A model generated the notes under the pieces. It saw nothing but the letters and a program-made list of their open reading frames with translations. It had not been told where the DNA came from and searched no databases. From assembly GCA_009823395.1 (NCBI GenBank), contig CM020501.1:28570361-28634360 (forward strand): a stretch of 64,000 nucleotides of DNA. The letters are read 5' to 3'. Within the stretch, counting starts at the first letter, position 1. Each line of letters starts with the position of its first letter. The position numbers were made by a program, and so were the translations under genes. This stretch comes from Thamnaconus septentrionalis (taxonomy: Eukaryota > Chordata > Actinopteri > Tetraodontiformes > Monacanthidae). Positions 35,964-47,663 of the stretch are shown piece by piece.

Positions 35964-38900
35964 ATGGCGAGCGGTGAGGAGGCACGAAGACGCCCCTCGG
36001 TAACCTCGTCGTCGTCGGTGGGCCTGGAGGCTCTCTTCCCCGCGGGGACCGCGGAGCAGGTCGGCGGGGACGCCAACCCGGAGCTCGTCCGCCTGCGGGA
36101 GCGTCTTCAGGGCTGGCTAGCGCCGTACGAGCCGCTGCTGCTGCGGCTTCAGCGGCTGCTGGTGTGGGAGAGGCCGCTGTACAGCATCACCGTCGCGCTG
36201 ACACTCAACACTTTATTCTGGTAGGACTTGCAGTCCGCATGTAACGTTAAACCTCCCTCCCTCCCCTTTCATTTTTTCGTTTGCCTTTTAATGTGACGCA
36301 AACATCGTCGACCACTCACCGACCGAACGGCTATTCCGAGGGAATGTCAAGATAAGTTAGCTAATCCTCCCCGCGCGCACGCACACACACGTCTTTAGCG
36401 ACGATGCTAACCGAGTTTAAAGTCGCTTTCGTGACACGACAGTTCGGACGGCGTGCGTTTTAACGTCACTTTGGTCGTAACACTCGGGCGCTGGTGGATT
36501 TTGCTAATAGGTCGGGTCGGTCGGTTGCTTGCTTCCTTCGGAGTTGGCTGCTCCTGTCCTGCCTTTCAACCGAGCTCGAATCATGTAAACACTCGTGTCA
36601 TGCCGTGTGGCTCAGGGCCTTTGCTATAGTGTTGTGGTCAAGACCGCACCGACCGAGACCAAGACAATATCAAGAGTAGAGAGTATCGAGACCAATACAA
36701 CACCGAGTCTTTATGTATCAAAGAAAAATAACAACAAAACAAAAGAAAATGACCAGTATCTTTCATAAATTCAAGTTTGCTTCTAAATCAAACAGGAGAT
36801 TCTCTTTTCAGCAAGGTATCTTTTAATATTTTTCTTTAACATTTTGCTGCATTGCTAACTATTTAGAACCATTTTTAAAATAATAGCTTTGCTTCATGAA
36901 ATTAAAAAATAAATGAACTAGTAACAAAGGGGGCAGGGTGTCCTCTGGGTGTCACAAACGGCATAAAACGGCAGCAGCTGGATTCTTTTCCGTTATTATC
37001 GTGTCATTGCAGTGTTGACTGGTCATGATAAAAAACAAAATCCCCAGTCCGAGACAAGACCGAATAAAGATGCCTTTGAGTCCGAGACAAGACCGAGACC
37101 CTTAAAAAGTGGTCTCGAGAGAGTGCTACAAGGCTACTTTGCTAAGTAGCCAACCCAGCTGCCGAGCATGATCCCAGAACAACACAGTGATATGAAATCC
37201 CTTCTTGGAAAGCACTCAGTTGTTTGTGTGACTGGGAGAAATTAGCCGTATTGACTTGTGTGTCCTCCTCCCCAGGCTGCTGTCCTCCACCTCCCTGCGG
37301 CCTTTGTTCCTGCTCAGTGTGTCCCTGCTGGGGCTCATGCTGCTGGAGAGATGGAAGCCCAAGTTGCCTATAATTACTGGTAAGTCCTGCGGGGAGTGGG
37401 GCGGGGGGGTCATGCTGGGTGTGTTGTGACAGGTTGTCAGACCTGATTCCCCAGGGTCAGTCGTGAGCTGCCACCGGGACAATGGTTCTCCATTTCAACT
37501 CGACACCCGCGCCTTTCGTGAAGAGACGAGGCGATGGAAGTTCTTGCAAAGAGAGTTCAGTCAGTCGGCCGTTGCTGTGAACTCAAGACCTGCGGCGAGC
37601 AGACAGCTGGCCGTGTTTTAGTCGTAACTGATAGGCATTCCTGGAAGAGGTTGTGTCGCCGTTTGTGTCTTTTCCTGCTTCTGAAGTCGTGACGGAAAGA
37701 TTACAAAACTACTTCAAAACATCACAGCTACATTGTATTAACGTTAAGCAGCCTCCCTGGGCCGCTGCTGCTGCTGCTGCTGCTGCTGCTACGCTGTTTC
37801 TTAGCGTTTGCAATCCTGCATGTTATCAAACACAAGCTGCCTTTCCATTAGCCCCTAGAATTGCACAAATCCTGAATATTGCAATACAAAACTGGGCATG
37901 GAAACACCTAAACTTGGTAAAACCTCTCAAATATGGCTCAAGGTTTTTCACGCTCTCATGAGGAGGTTTTTCAGACGTATTGATATTGAGGAATATCAGA
38001 AAAGTGTCATGGAAACACTTTTTTGGCATTTACACGTCAGCAGACGTCACGTGACCAGTTCACTTCAAGTGAAAATGCCGCGTTATGATTGGACGGAGGA
38101 GGAGACAGAATATTTTTTACAAGTAATCAAAGAGAAAAATATAGCAACCATTCTTGACAGCAAACAACATCGAAATGCAGATTTATACAAGAACCTTTGT
38201 CCTTCCATCCTCCTCAAAGTTGGAGTCTGGCGGGACGAGATTTTACGAGAATTACGGCTGATGCGCTTCAACCATTCAATGGAAACACCTGCAAATCACA
38301 ATTGTACTTTGTCAAAATTTTATAAATATCGCCTTTATTTTGTTGAAAAACTGTCATGGACACTGAGCTACAGCTTCACATTGTGGCAAAGTTGCTCCTG
38401 GCAGGCCGCAAGGCTATCAAACCGTCTGCAGTCACCTCCTCAGCCCTCGTTGACCCGACGCTCATGAAAAAAGTCAACGTGTCATTTCATGTGTTTGTCA
38501 CAAACACAGTCTTGCGTCATGACCTGCGTGTAATTGTGTGTTTTCTCTCTCTCTCTCTCTCTCTCCTCTCCCGTCTGGCTGCAGTTCAACCGGCTGAGGC
38601 TCAACACGTCCCGAGGTGCGTAGCGTTTGCGCTGCAAATTACACTGAATTTGTCGCCATGCCTTTGCCCTGTGTCACGGTTCGGAGATGGGAGGGTGTGC
38701 TCTGTTTGATTAGAAGTGTGAGGCCTGTCTTTTAAGATTTTATGACACGTTTGCAGCCACGTCAGAGGCGCTAGTTGCCGGTCAGCTTCGTCCGCGGAAG
38801 TGTTCCCTTCTTGTGTGTTGAATGTTCTTCCATGTCGTCCCATGCGCAGCGACACGATGGCAGCGGAGCAGCGCCTGCTGAGCGTCCCCGAGCTAAGCCA

Positions 38901-41900
38901 CCACCTGGCTGAGAGCTACCAGACCTGCTGCCTCTACCTGCAGGAGATGCTGCAGTACAAGCAACAGAACCACGGCAAGGTACGGGCCAAACAGGAAGTA
39001 GACTACCGGTCAAAAGTTTGGACACACCTGTTTGTTCTTTTTCTTTACTGCTTTCTACACTGTAGATACTGAAGACATCAAATATTTGATCAAGATATGA
39101 GGATTAATGTGGCAAAAGGAAAGAAATGTCTAAATATGATGTTCTATATATTCTATATATAAAGGGTGGCTGTTCTAGATCATCTAAAATATAGAACTTG
39201 TTTTATGTCACACTTTCTTGTTGAATAAATATTCCATATGTGTTCATTCATAGTTTTGATGCCTTGAGTGACAATCTACAATGTCAGTAGTCATGAAAAT
39301 GAAAGAAAAACCATTAAATCCAATTAAGTCCAAAGTGTTGGTGTAGATCTTTCCAAAAAAAAAGTAGCAAGAGAGAAAAAACTCTTTTCCAGCCATGACT
39401 GAAAGTTACTGGAATTTTTCCTGTTCAAATATCCGATCAGACACGGCCCTGGAGGTGCTTATATAACCTCCCAGCTGGCTCTACCTTCAGGCTGTCTGCT
39501 GTCTGCCCTCATAACCTGCTGTAAGCGTCACATTAGAGGCAACGAAAGGCACTTCCCTGTAATAAAAGGCAGACGGGCTGCAGGTATAACCACGGTGTCC
39601 CCCCCCCCCCCCCAGGTTATAAAATCTGGGAATACACGGAGGGGGGTTTTGACCCTAAACTCTTGTTCCTGCTTTTTTTCCCCTCAGTTCTGCGCGATGA
39701 TGTGCAGCGGCTGCTCCGTGCTCGCTGTGGTCGGACATTACGTGCCGGGGATCATGATCTCTTACATCATAGGTAAATTCCGCAGGATGGAAGCGATCCG
39801 TCGGTCAGTCGGGAAGATTGTCGGATAAAGAGGCTGATTATGTTTCCCCACCTCCCCCTCCCTCCAGTGCTCAGCGTGCTGCTGTGGCCGCTGGTGGTCT
39901 ACCATGAGCTGATCCAGCGGATGTACACGGGCCTGGAGCCCATCCTGATGAAGCTGGACTACAGCATGAAGGGAGAGACGGAGCACCGCAAGCACGACAA
40001 GAGGAGTGAGTGAGGGTGGCTCCAATGCGGAGAACAGGTTTCGCATCCTTCGGGATGTGACAATCACTGGGACTTTGTCTTCAACCCGTAGCCGGCAATG
40101 CGTGTGTACACGGTGCACAGTACCGGTTGTTCTCTTTTCCTTGAATAGACGGAAAGACGAGCAAACGTGCCGGCATAAGCTTACAGGGTTACGAATGCAC
40201 CTCCTGACTTAGGTTTTTTGTAAGCGGTCACATGCCGCCGCCAGTTTTTCAGCGTGACTTTCAGGGTTCCCACAGTCATGGAAAACCCAGAAAAGTCATG
40301 GAATTTGCAAAAGCCATTTTTCCATGACTGGAGAAGTTGTAAGATTTTGTAAAGTCACGGAAAATGTTGGAGGAGTCACGAAATTCCACCGATTTCACCT
40401 GGCGAGTTGTCTTTTTGTTTTAAGAAATTATTGCAACATAAGATGCAATAAGATAGATAGCTGGATAGACAGACAGACAGATAGACAGACAGACAGATAG
40501 ATAGATAGACAGATAGGCAAAGGTTCACGTCTTTAAGTGTGAAACGTTTGTTTTTCCATATTGAGGGTAAATTTGTGTACATTTCATGAAATGTCGCAGA
40601 AAACTTTTGAGATTTTGTCAGTGCAAGCGAGCGCAAACCCGTTTCACTCCTCGTTGGTCGGTGGCTGAGAGCGTGCACGTGTCCCTTTGTGCAGAGGTGA
40701 AGAAGGAGGCGGAGGAAGGGGACGAGCCCAGAGCGGAGACGGAGAGCGAGAGCGAGGAGGAGCTGTCCTGTTTCGCACCAACGGTACGCATGGAAAATGA
40801 ATTTTAAAAGATGGAACTTTCTGCCCGTGTGCGCTTCATGTTTGCGAGCCTTTGCTCCTCACCAACCAAGCAGCGAGTGATGCTGCTGTGCAGCACCGAT
40901 GACTCGCTCCCTCAGTTATTTCAGTGGGAATGTCAGCGGTGCGAGGCCGAGTGACAAGTACCGCCGCATTCCAGCGCCACTGTCGCACTCGGCCGCCTCT
41001 CACGCCACGCGCTCCCTGTGACTTTTGGATGACGTGTTTGGAATGCGGCCCGGGCGGGGCCTGAACTGATTCAAGTAGCCCACGCTAACGACTGAATTCT
41101 CTGGTCGGTCCCCTCGGCCCCCAGGTGGACGTGAAGACCACCGCCCTGGCCATGGCCATCACCGACTCGGAGCTGTCCGACGAGGAGGCGTCCATCCTGG
41201 AGAGCGGCGGCTTCTCGGTGTCCCGGGCCACCACGCCGCAGCTCACTGACCTGTCGGAAGGTAAACCTGTCCGGACCGGGGTTCCTATTTGTAAACATCC
41301 TGAGCTACATGACATTCCTGCTGTTGTTTTTTTTTCCCTTGTAGTCACTTGTAAAGCTTACATCCACGCCGCAACATATCTGATTTTGCAGCCTGCAGGA
41401 ATTCAAAACACCGTCCTCTGCTGGGCTGCCAGATCACGATCAGGCCCAGAACATTTCAGGAATCAGCGTTAAGAGTTGAATTATTTCATGGAGTCACCAT
41501 CAGCCGGCTAAAGTCACTTTTCACTTCCCTCCTTGTGCTGAAAGCAAACAAAAGTTGGAATGTTGCTGCAAAGATATAAGCTGCGTATCAGACTACGTGG
41601 AAAAACACAAACAAAAACAAAATAAATGTCAGGAAAGTCACGCAGCTCAGGTGAGGATTGGAATGGCCTCCATTCCCAGCTGGGATTATCAGAGCTCAAT
41701 ACTTTATCTGTCTTTAAACAAACAAGCAAAAAAAGACAGCGGAAATCCCACCAACAAAGTTCTCATTACTTAAATTGTTACTGTGAAAATTTGCTCCCGT
41801 GTTTTTTTTCTTCTGGTTGTTTGGCTTTTCTGTTTCAGGTCACTCTTCCGAAAGAGGTCGTGACCTCAATGCTTTTTTCTAATTACACTACCAGTCAAAA

Positions 41901-42908
41901 GTTTGGACACACCTTCCCATGGAGTTTTTCTTGTCGATAGATACTGAAGACATTGAATATATTGAGAAGCGTTGTTGTTGTTTTAATGAACGTCTCCTTC
42001 CTGCGACAGATCTGGACCAGCAGAGTTTCCACAGCGACCCGGAGGAGCCCTACATGAAGGACCTCCCCGAGTTCCCGTCAGTGGAGGAGTTCCCGTCCAT
42101 CGAGCCTGGCCCGCTCCACTTCCCGCTGCGGCTCTCGGCCCCTGTGGCGGCGGCGGCGGCCCCCCCGGCAGAGGAGGAGGGGCAGGGTGTGGGTGCAGGG
42201 GAGGCGGTGGAGGAGGAGCTGCTGAGCCCGGCCAGCCTCCTCATCCAGCACCTGGCGTCCCCGCTGCACTTTGTGAACACGCACTTCAACGGGCACGGAC
42301 GGCCGCCGGGCGGCGAGGCCGTGGAGGAGGAGGCGCCGGCGGCAGCGGCGGCGGCCCAGGATGCACAGCGCTCCCTGGAGGCGCTGAGTGAGGAGATCGT
42401 GAGCACGGCCATCTCCACCGTGGTGCAGAACACTCTGTCGGCCCTGCTGGGCGCCGGCGAGGAGCCCTCGCTGGCAGAGTTCCTGCCCACCGAGACCCCG
42501 CCCGGCCCGCTCGACCCCGCCTCCACGCCGCCTGTCGAGGACGAGGACGAGGACGAGGACGAGCCAGTGGCGAGGGAGGGCGTCGGGGAGGACACGCTGC
42601 TGGCGCCGGACAACAAGGAGGACGACGACGAGAAGGAGGAGGAAGAGAAGGAGGAGAAGGAGGAGGAGGAAGAGAAGGAGGAGGAAGAGAGGAGGAGGAA
42701 GAGAGAGGAGGAGGAAGAGAAGGAGGAGGAAGAGAAGGAGGAAGATGGAGAGGAGGAGGAGGAAGAGGAGGAGGAGGAGGACTTTGAGCTGCTGGACCAA
42801 AGTGAACTGGAGCTGCTGGACGAGGGGCGGGGCCTCAGTGCTGACGGACAGGCGGTGGGCGGAGTCCCGGAGACACCACTGTCGTCTCAGGACCAGTCGC
42901 AGTCGTAG
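35964..42908 (+). CDS. retreg2: RETREG2 (FAM134A), reticulophagy regulator family member 2, 9 exons, 622 aa
   Basis: An ER membrane protein with a reticulon-homology domain that bends ER tubules and can link ER to autophagosomes. Exons: 35964-36220, 37276-37379, 38585-38615, 38850-38979, 39688-39772, 39868-40005, 40695-40783, 41125-41260, 42010-42908. Phases agree over 623 codons with stop. Hydrophobic hairpins are seen near residues 70-105 and again in exons 5-6 ([37 protein letters not shown]). Exon 8 has the conserved [20 protein letters not shown]. The last exon has [14 protein letters not shown], a long Glu/Lys-rich run (about 523-580) and the LC3-interacting motif DFELL at 581-585. The 31-bp third exon is small but keeps phase. 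The start [11 protein letters not shown] fits a promoter-proximal CpG-rich exon. Confidence 0.94.
36625..37130. mobile_element. DNA transposon with GAGACCAAGAC motifs, retreg2 intron 1
   Basis: It starts AGTGTTGTGGTCAAGACCGC and ends AAAGTGGTCTCGAGAGAGTG then CTACA. GAGACAAGACCGAGAC repeats occur near both ends. A sister copy lies at 59331-59918 in the CD28-like gene. Confidence 0.65.
37766..37791. repeat. (CTG)n trinucleotide run in retreg2 intron 2
   Basis: About eight CTG units in a row. Not translated in the gene model. Confidence 0.9.
37834..38373 (+). mobile_element. PIF/Harbinger-like element, copy 2, with a transposon ORF remnant
   Basis: The left end AAGCTGCCTTTCCATTAGCC and right end GTCATGGACACTGAGCTACA are degraded inverted repeats of the GTAGCTGCGTTTCCAT type. 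An open frame inside (from about 38074) reads [20 protein letters not shown] and continues for about 50 residues, like the Myb/SANT- or MADF-type DNA-binding protein of PIF/Harbinger transposons. The related copy at 11440-11945 lies in the opposite orientation. Confidence 0.75.
38998..39345 (-). mobile_element. Tc1-like element in retreg2 intron 4
   Basis: It starts ACTACCGGTCAAAAGTTTGG then ACACACC and runs through ATACTGAAGACATCAAATAT, AGATCATCTAAAATATAGAA and GTTTTGATGCCTTGAGTGAC. Its inner sequence is antiparallel to the copy at 17500. It ends near GTCCAAAGTGTTGGTGTAG. Confidence 0.7.
40448..40516. repeat. (GATA)/(GACA) microsatellite in retreg2 intron 6
   Basis: Mixed AGATAGATAG and ACAGACAGACAG units over about 65 bases. 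Confidence 0.95.
41886..41965 (+). mobile_element. Tc1-like element end in retreg2 intron 8
   Basis: ACACTACCAGTCAAAAGTTT then GGACACACC at the left, followed by GATACTGAAGACATTGAATA. Only about 80 bp of the family remain. Confidence 0.65.
42605..42780 (+). repeat. retreg2: Coding GAG/GAAG purine tract in retreg2 exon 9
   Basis: About 175 bases of almost pure purine on the coding strand encode a run of Glu with Lys and Arg. It is immediately followed by the LC3-interacting motif. The frame is kept throughout. Confidence 0.9.
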
Positions 42909-44830
42909 CTCGCCCTTCATTTTTACTTTTCGCCCCCACACCCCACCCCCGCTCCTCCACTTCCTGCCGTCTCCTTGTTTTTCTTTGTACATTGCAACAT
43001 GGCATCCACAGTTAAAGCTATGTACAAAACGTCTATCAGTGAGTTTAGGCCTCGTTGCCGTCAGCCGGTTCAGATAGTGCCCCTAGTGGCAACCGTGGGG
43101 ATCATAGGGTTCACCAGATCAGCTGCCGCCCTGCTGCACTGCTGGTGCCACATGTCAGAAAAATGGCCGACGACTTGCCAGCAGTGGATTTTAATTTTCT
43201 TGCCGCTCCTCAGCCTGTTGTCGGCTCAGGTCGGTTTCCAGGGACGATACAAGGTCCTTTCCATGAATACACATTGTACGACAGCATTTCCTCCACCAGG
43301 GGGGTTTCTCCCGTCCAATAGGATTCAGCCAAACCCACAGACGGCTCAACTTAGTCCAACACTGTGTCACTTTGTACTTTTCTTTTTTTAACTGAATTGG
43401 AAGGACGCCCACTTTGAAAAACCACTGATCTCGTCACATCATGTCCTGCATCCCCATCACTGACGTTGATATTTACAGTTGATATAACACTTAATATATG
43501 CTATAAATTATTTAATTCGGTGGCTCTTTGGTCGTGATGGTAGTTTGGGTCCAGGGAGGAAGTCGGGGGTTGAAATCTCATTTCCCTGAGGTGGATTCGG
43601 ATGTGTCATCGGTCTTTTGCTTCCCACCCCCCACCCCACGACCCCCCTGTGGTTGTAGTTCAGGCAGGAAACCCTCACAAGAGGTCCTCCTTCCGCTCAT
43701 TGCACGATAATCGTCGGCTTTTGATTCTCTCCGTTTTTATTTTTTTGTTCGTTTGTTTTGTTATGATGGTGAGAATCGGGCTTCCTGTGGCTTGCGACCC
43801 AGTTCTTAGCACATGTATAGTCGTCACTGGGATTTTTACCAATTAGGCTCCTCAGTGCCATGACAAGTCCGTGCATGCCATGCATCACACTGATGTCTTG
43901 AGGGCTTTGGTTGCCCCTCCCACCCCCCTGAAGGTGTTTCCGCTCCTGGTTACTTTGCGTCTTTTGCTTTCTGACGAAGAGGTTCTCGAATATTTCAAGA
44001 AAGGAAAGAAATACGTTTAGAATTCAAGGAAAAAATGGATATTGGGTAGTGCGCAGATTCTGCAAACGCTCTGCTGATGAACCTGGAAATGTAAATGTTT
44101 GCGGTTGGCGGGTTCAAGGTCCGAGGGGCTGGTTCAGCTCCACTAAACCGCTCCGCCAGCCGGGACCTCAGGCTCCTCCCAGCGCCGTCTTAGTGCTTCG
44201 TACTCGTACTAACCCTTCCTCCTCCCTCCTCCTCCTCCAGCCAGCGCCTCCCTGTGTATAGTGTAGAGATGCTTTCCAAAATAACTGTATATTCTGCATG
44301 TAAAAAAAAAAACGGCACTATGTTCGAGTGTTCCTGTCAGCCGGCAGCAGTACTGCACACTTTGTGAGTTTAAATAAGACAAAGAAAAAAAAACCTATTT
44401 GAATGTTTCAGGTGAAATGAGCCAATTTAATCCAGTTAATTCAACACTTTAATGACCAGCCAGGGGATTGTTAACAGTTTTGGTGTGCGCTCATGTCATA
44501 AAGTAACCCATGTGTACAGGGAAACAGATGTAAAGAAAGATATTAACAAAAAAACTAGTTTGTGTATTCTGGTAGTGTGTTACACGCTTTAAAAACATGT
44601 CGCATCTGAAATTATATTAAAAAGAAAAGGTCAACTGTAAAATTTTAAGACGAAGAAAAAAAAAGGAATATATTTTCTAATTTCTCCTTTTTCCATAAAG
44701 CGCTCTGTTTGGTCTTTTACGTCTGGAAACGGCGACGGCGTGAGCGCCTCGTGTTACGGAGGTCCAACTTGGACGGCAACTCCTCATGTGAAAGAATAAA
44801 AGAGCAAACTGAATGAAACTCCCGAGGTCT
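42909..44830 (+). other. retreg2: retreg2 3' UTR with polyA signal
   Basis: AATAAA lies at 44795-44800, about 1.9 kb after the stop, and no earlier canonical signal was noticed. The stretch is non-coding on both strands. It ends about 150 bp before the stop codon of the convergent mdh1b gene. Confidence 0.55.
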
Positions 44831-44977
44831 TGCTGCGCACGTTTTGTGTGGAAAGCCCGTTTTGATGCGTCACATTGAGGTTGGTCGCAGATGGAGGTAA
44901 GACCAGACGAACGCTATTTAAAAGAAGAACCAACACAGCAGGGAGCCTTTTTAAAAGGAACATGTTACATAATGTCA

Positions 44978-47663
44978 TCAGCTATCTTCCGCGTCCTCTG
45001 TCCTCTTTGTATCTTCAGATGCAAGTTCTTTTTCCTGAGAAAGAAAGAAAAAACAAAAATGCCAAAACAGAATCTTTCATGCAAAACATCTTAACCGTTT
45101 TTTTGGTGCTCTATGTCTGCGACGTACCTCAGCGATCTCACTGGCCAGAAGCTGCAGCCTATCCTCCAGCTCCTCTTTGACGGTCACACGCTTGAACACA
45201 GACCATTCTCCATCCTTGAAGGTGACGGGCACCGAGAAGACGATGCCCTCCGGAAGATCGAAGTGCCCTGACACGAGGGAGGAGACCCGAGACAATCGCA
45301 CGTGAACCATCATCCATCCATCCATCCATTTTCATTACCGTCCTATTACTGAACTCAGGGTCACGGAGCTCTGCTGGAGCCTAGCCCAGCTGTCATAGGG
45401 TGCAGGCAGCACCCATTGCAGAGCCACATAGAGACAAACAACGATTCGCACTCACACACACACACACACCTATGGTCAATTTCAAGTGTTCAAATTGACC
45501 CCACATGCATATTTTTGGACAGTGGGAGGAAGCAGGAGAACCTGGAGAGAACCAATGCAGACACAAGGAGAACATGCAAACTCCAGTCCTGGAATCGAAC
45601 CCACAACCTCCTTCCTGTGAGGCGGCAGCGCTAATCACTGTGCGACCATGTGGCCCTGGACCATCATCCTCTGGGTTAAAATTGAGGATTTCTTTTCAAT
45701 TGGGCGCGAGCGTTACCTGAGCACATCACACCCAACGAAAAGACCTCGTCCGGGCGACAGAGGCCGTTCCAGGCCCTTCAGGATGGTGAGGATCCCGTTG
45801 GTGGACGACATGGCGGCGGCTCGAGAAGTCTTGGATGCCAAGGTTGCGCGCTGGCTGCGTACCAAGTCTGGAAAGTCTGTTTCCAACCATTCCCTGGAAA
45901 AAGAGAAGCCCCGAGATTTTACCAGGACCGTGACCCAGAGGGCAGGAGTGAGCAGGTATAGAATACGGATGGATGGACGGCGACGTTCTGCTTGTTCAGC
46001 TATCAAAAACGTCCAGCAGAGGGCAGCGTATCTGTGTGGTCAGATAAGTCAGGAGACGAACCTTTCATGAATGATCTTCAGGACCGGTTGAGAAAAGAAA
46101 GGGGGGCCGCTGATGGCGCCGTCGCAGTTGTAGACCTTGGCCCTCTGCAGGTCGACGTAAAAACTGCTGCTCACGTTCCCCCACACGATGACGTCGGTGA
46201 CGTCTGGAGCAGAGAGGATAATAAAAAGTGATGACCATGGGGTATCTTTCATAGCCCTTGCTGATCAGTTTGTTTGTTTGTATTCCGGGCAGATTTTTTT
46301 TTGACATTGTTCCGTTTCGGTTTGCACCCACTCTGAGTGTTCACCTGAAGTTTTCACGTCCAGCTTCTTGGCGATGACGGCCCGGGCTTCGTTCTCCAGC
46401 TGGGTGGACACGGCAACGAAGCGACTACTGTCGATGGTCGGCGCGTTCTCCACCAGGAGCGAGCACGCCAGGTTGGCATACGAGTCCGGGGCCACGATCA
46501 CCTTCACCTCCTTGCTGGCGCCCTCGTCGATCATACGCCCATACTCCCTGTAGCGCTCCGAGATCCTCCTCACCTTCTTCTTCTCCACGTCCTCCTCGTC
46601 GTCGTCCTCTTCCGGGCCGCCGCTGTCGAAGGGGGCGTCGTCCAGCAGGATGACGATGTCTGCTTTCTGGAAGGCCAGCTGCACGTCCGAGTGAACGATC
46701 ACCTGATGGAGACGAGGGAACGCCAGCTCTTCAGTGTCCCTCTTCAGCTGCTGGAGGTCCTCCTCGCTCCCGTCCAGGTCCAGCAGGTGGAGGCTGATGA
46801 GGGAAACGCTGGGGAGCGCGTCACCCGAGAGCAGGTTTGGGATCAGGAAGAGACATTTTGGGCTCAGGGCGCTGGAAATGGAGTAGAAAACAAAAGTCAA
46901 GGCCTGAAACATGTTTACCCATTCCCCCTTTTTTTAATTTAAATGTGGATTTTGGGTTTTTCTGGTCGACCTTCCAATCAGCATGTGAAGGGGATTGATG
47001 AGGCTCGCCCGCTGCCTTTGCTCTTCCAAGAAGGTCATCTTGGCCTCAAGGTTCTCCGCCGCAATGCTCCGCATCTCTTCCTCGCTCATGTCCGATGTGA
47101 TGTCATAGTAGTCCTACGCATTGAATTCAAATTCAGTCTACGTCCCCGGGGTGGGGGGGTGGGGGGTATCGAACACAGCTTGCAAGGAGTCGCGGCTTAC
47201 CTGGCAGTGCTCCAGGAATTCACTGAAGCCACCCAAGAGCATACCTTTCCCACCTTGGTCCACCAGTTCCCTCCAGACCAAAGGGGACTCTTTGTGTTTC
47301 CAGCCATTTTTTCTGCAAGTGGCCTCCAGCCATTGCTGCCAAGGATCAACAAAAGCTCATTTACTCAAGCCCATAAATGAGGACTTTGTGAAATTCACAT
47401 ACAAAAAAAGATTGAAATATGTTGCACAATTGAATAGTAGGACCTTCCATTCATCTGGGAGAATGGACATCTTGTGGATCTGGAAGTTTGGCAGGCAACA
47501 CTTCAATCTGTCTGCCAACAGCTCAGCTTTGGCATAAACTGGACAGTCTGTTCTGCCTGTAATGAGAAATAAAACTAAGGCCCGTTATTTATTAAAAATT
47601 GAAATGTTTCAGTATATGAGGCGAGAGGGAAAACACAATACCAGCAAGGACAAATTTTGCCAT
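44978..47663 (-). CDS. mdh1b: MDH1B, putative malate dehydrogenase 1B, 9 exons, about 484 aa, one frame break
   Basis: A relative of cytosolic malate dehydrogenase with an extra N-terminal domain. Exons from the 5' end: 47642-47663 (MAKFVLAG, only 22 bp), 47444-47556, 47201-47335, 46971-47113, 46345-46871, 46062-46203, 45717-45893, 45128-45267, 44978-45034. Matches to the family include [38 protein letters not shown] and [15 protein letters not shown]. The usual WGNHS of malate dehydrogenases reads WGNVS here (Val 324), so the catalytic His is missing; human MDH1B also lacks it. Exon 7 starts in one frame ([11 protein letters not shown]) and ends in another ([11 protein letters not shown]). 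One base too many, or two too few, lies near 45774-45781. With that correction all phases agree. A retroposon sits in intron 7. Confidence 0.88.
45306..45669 (-). mobile_element. Retroposon tail in mdh1b intron 7
   Basis: It starts with a CATC/ATCC run and CAGGGTCACGGAGCTCTGCT, and ends GGCGGCAGCGCTAATCACTG then TGCGACCATGTGGCC. This is the same family as 31728-32089. ACCATCATCC flanks it on both sides (45306-45315 and 45660-45669), a 10-bp target duplication. Confidence 0.8.

Noticed and set aside
42078..42992. 304-codon minus-strand frame over retreg2 exon 9
   Set aside because: A shadow of the GC-rich coding exon; leucine runs come from the GAG repeat.
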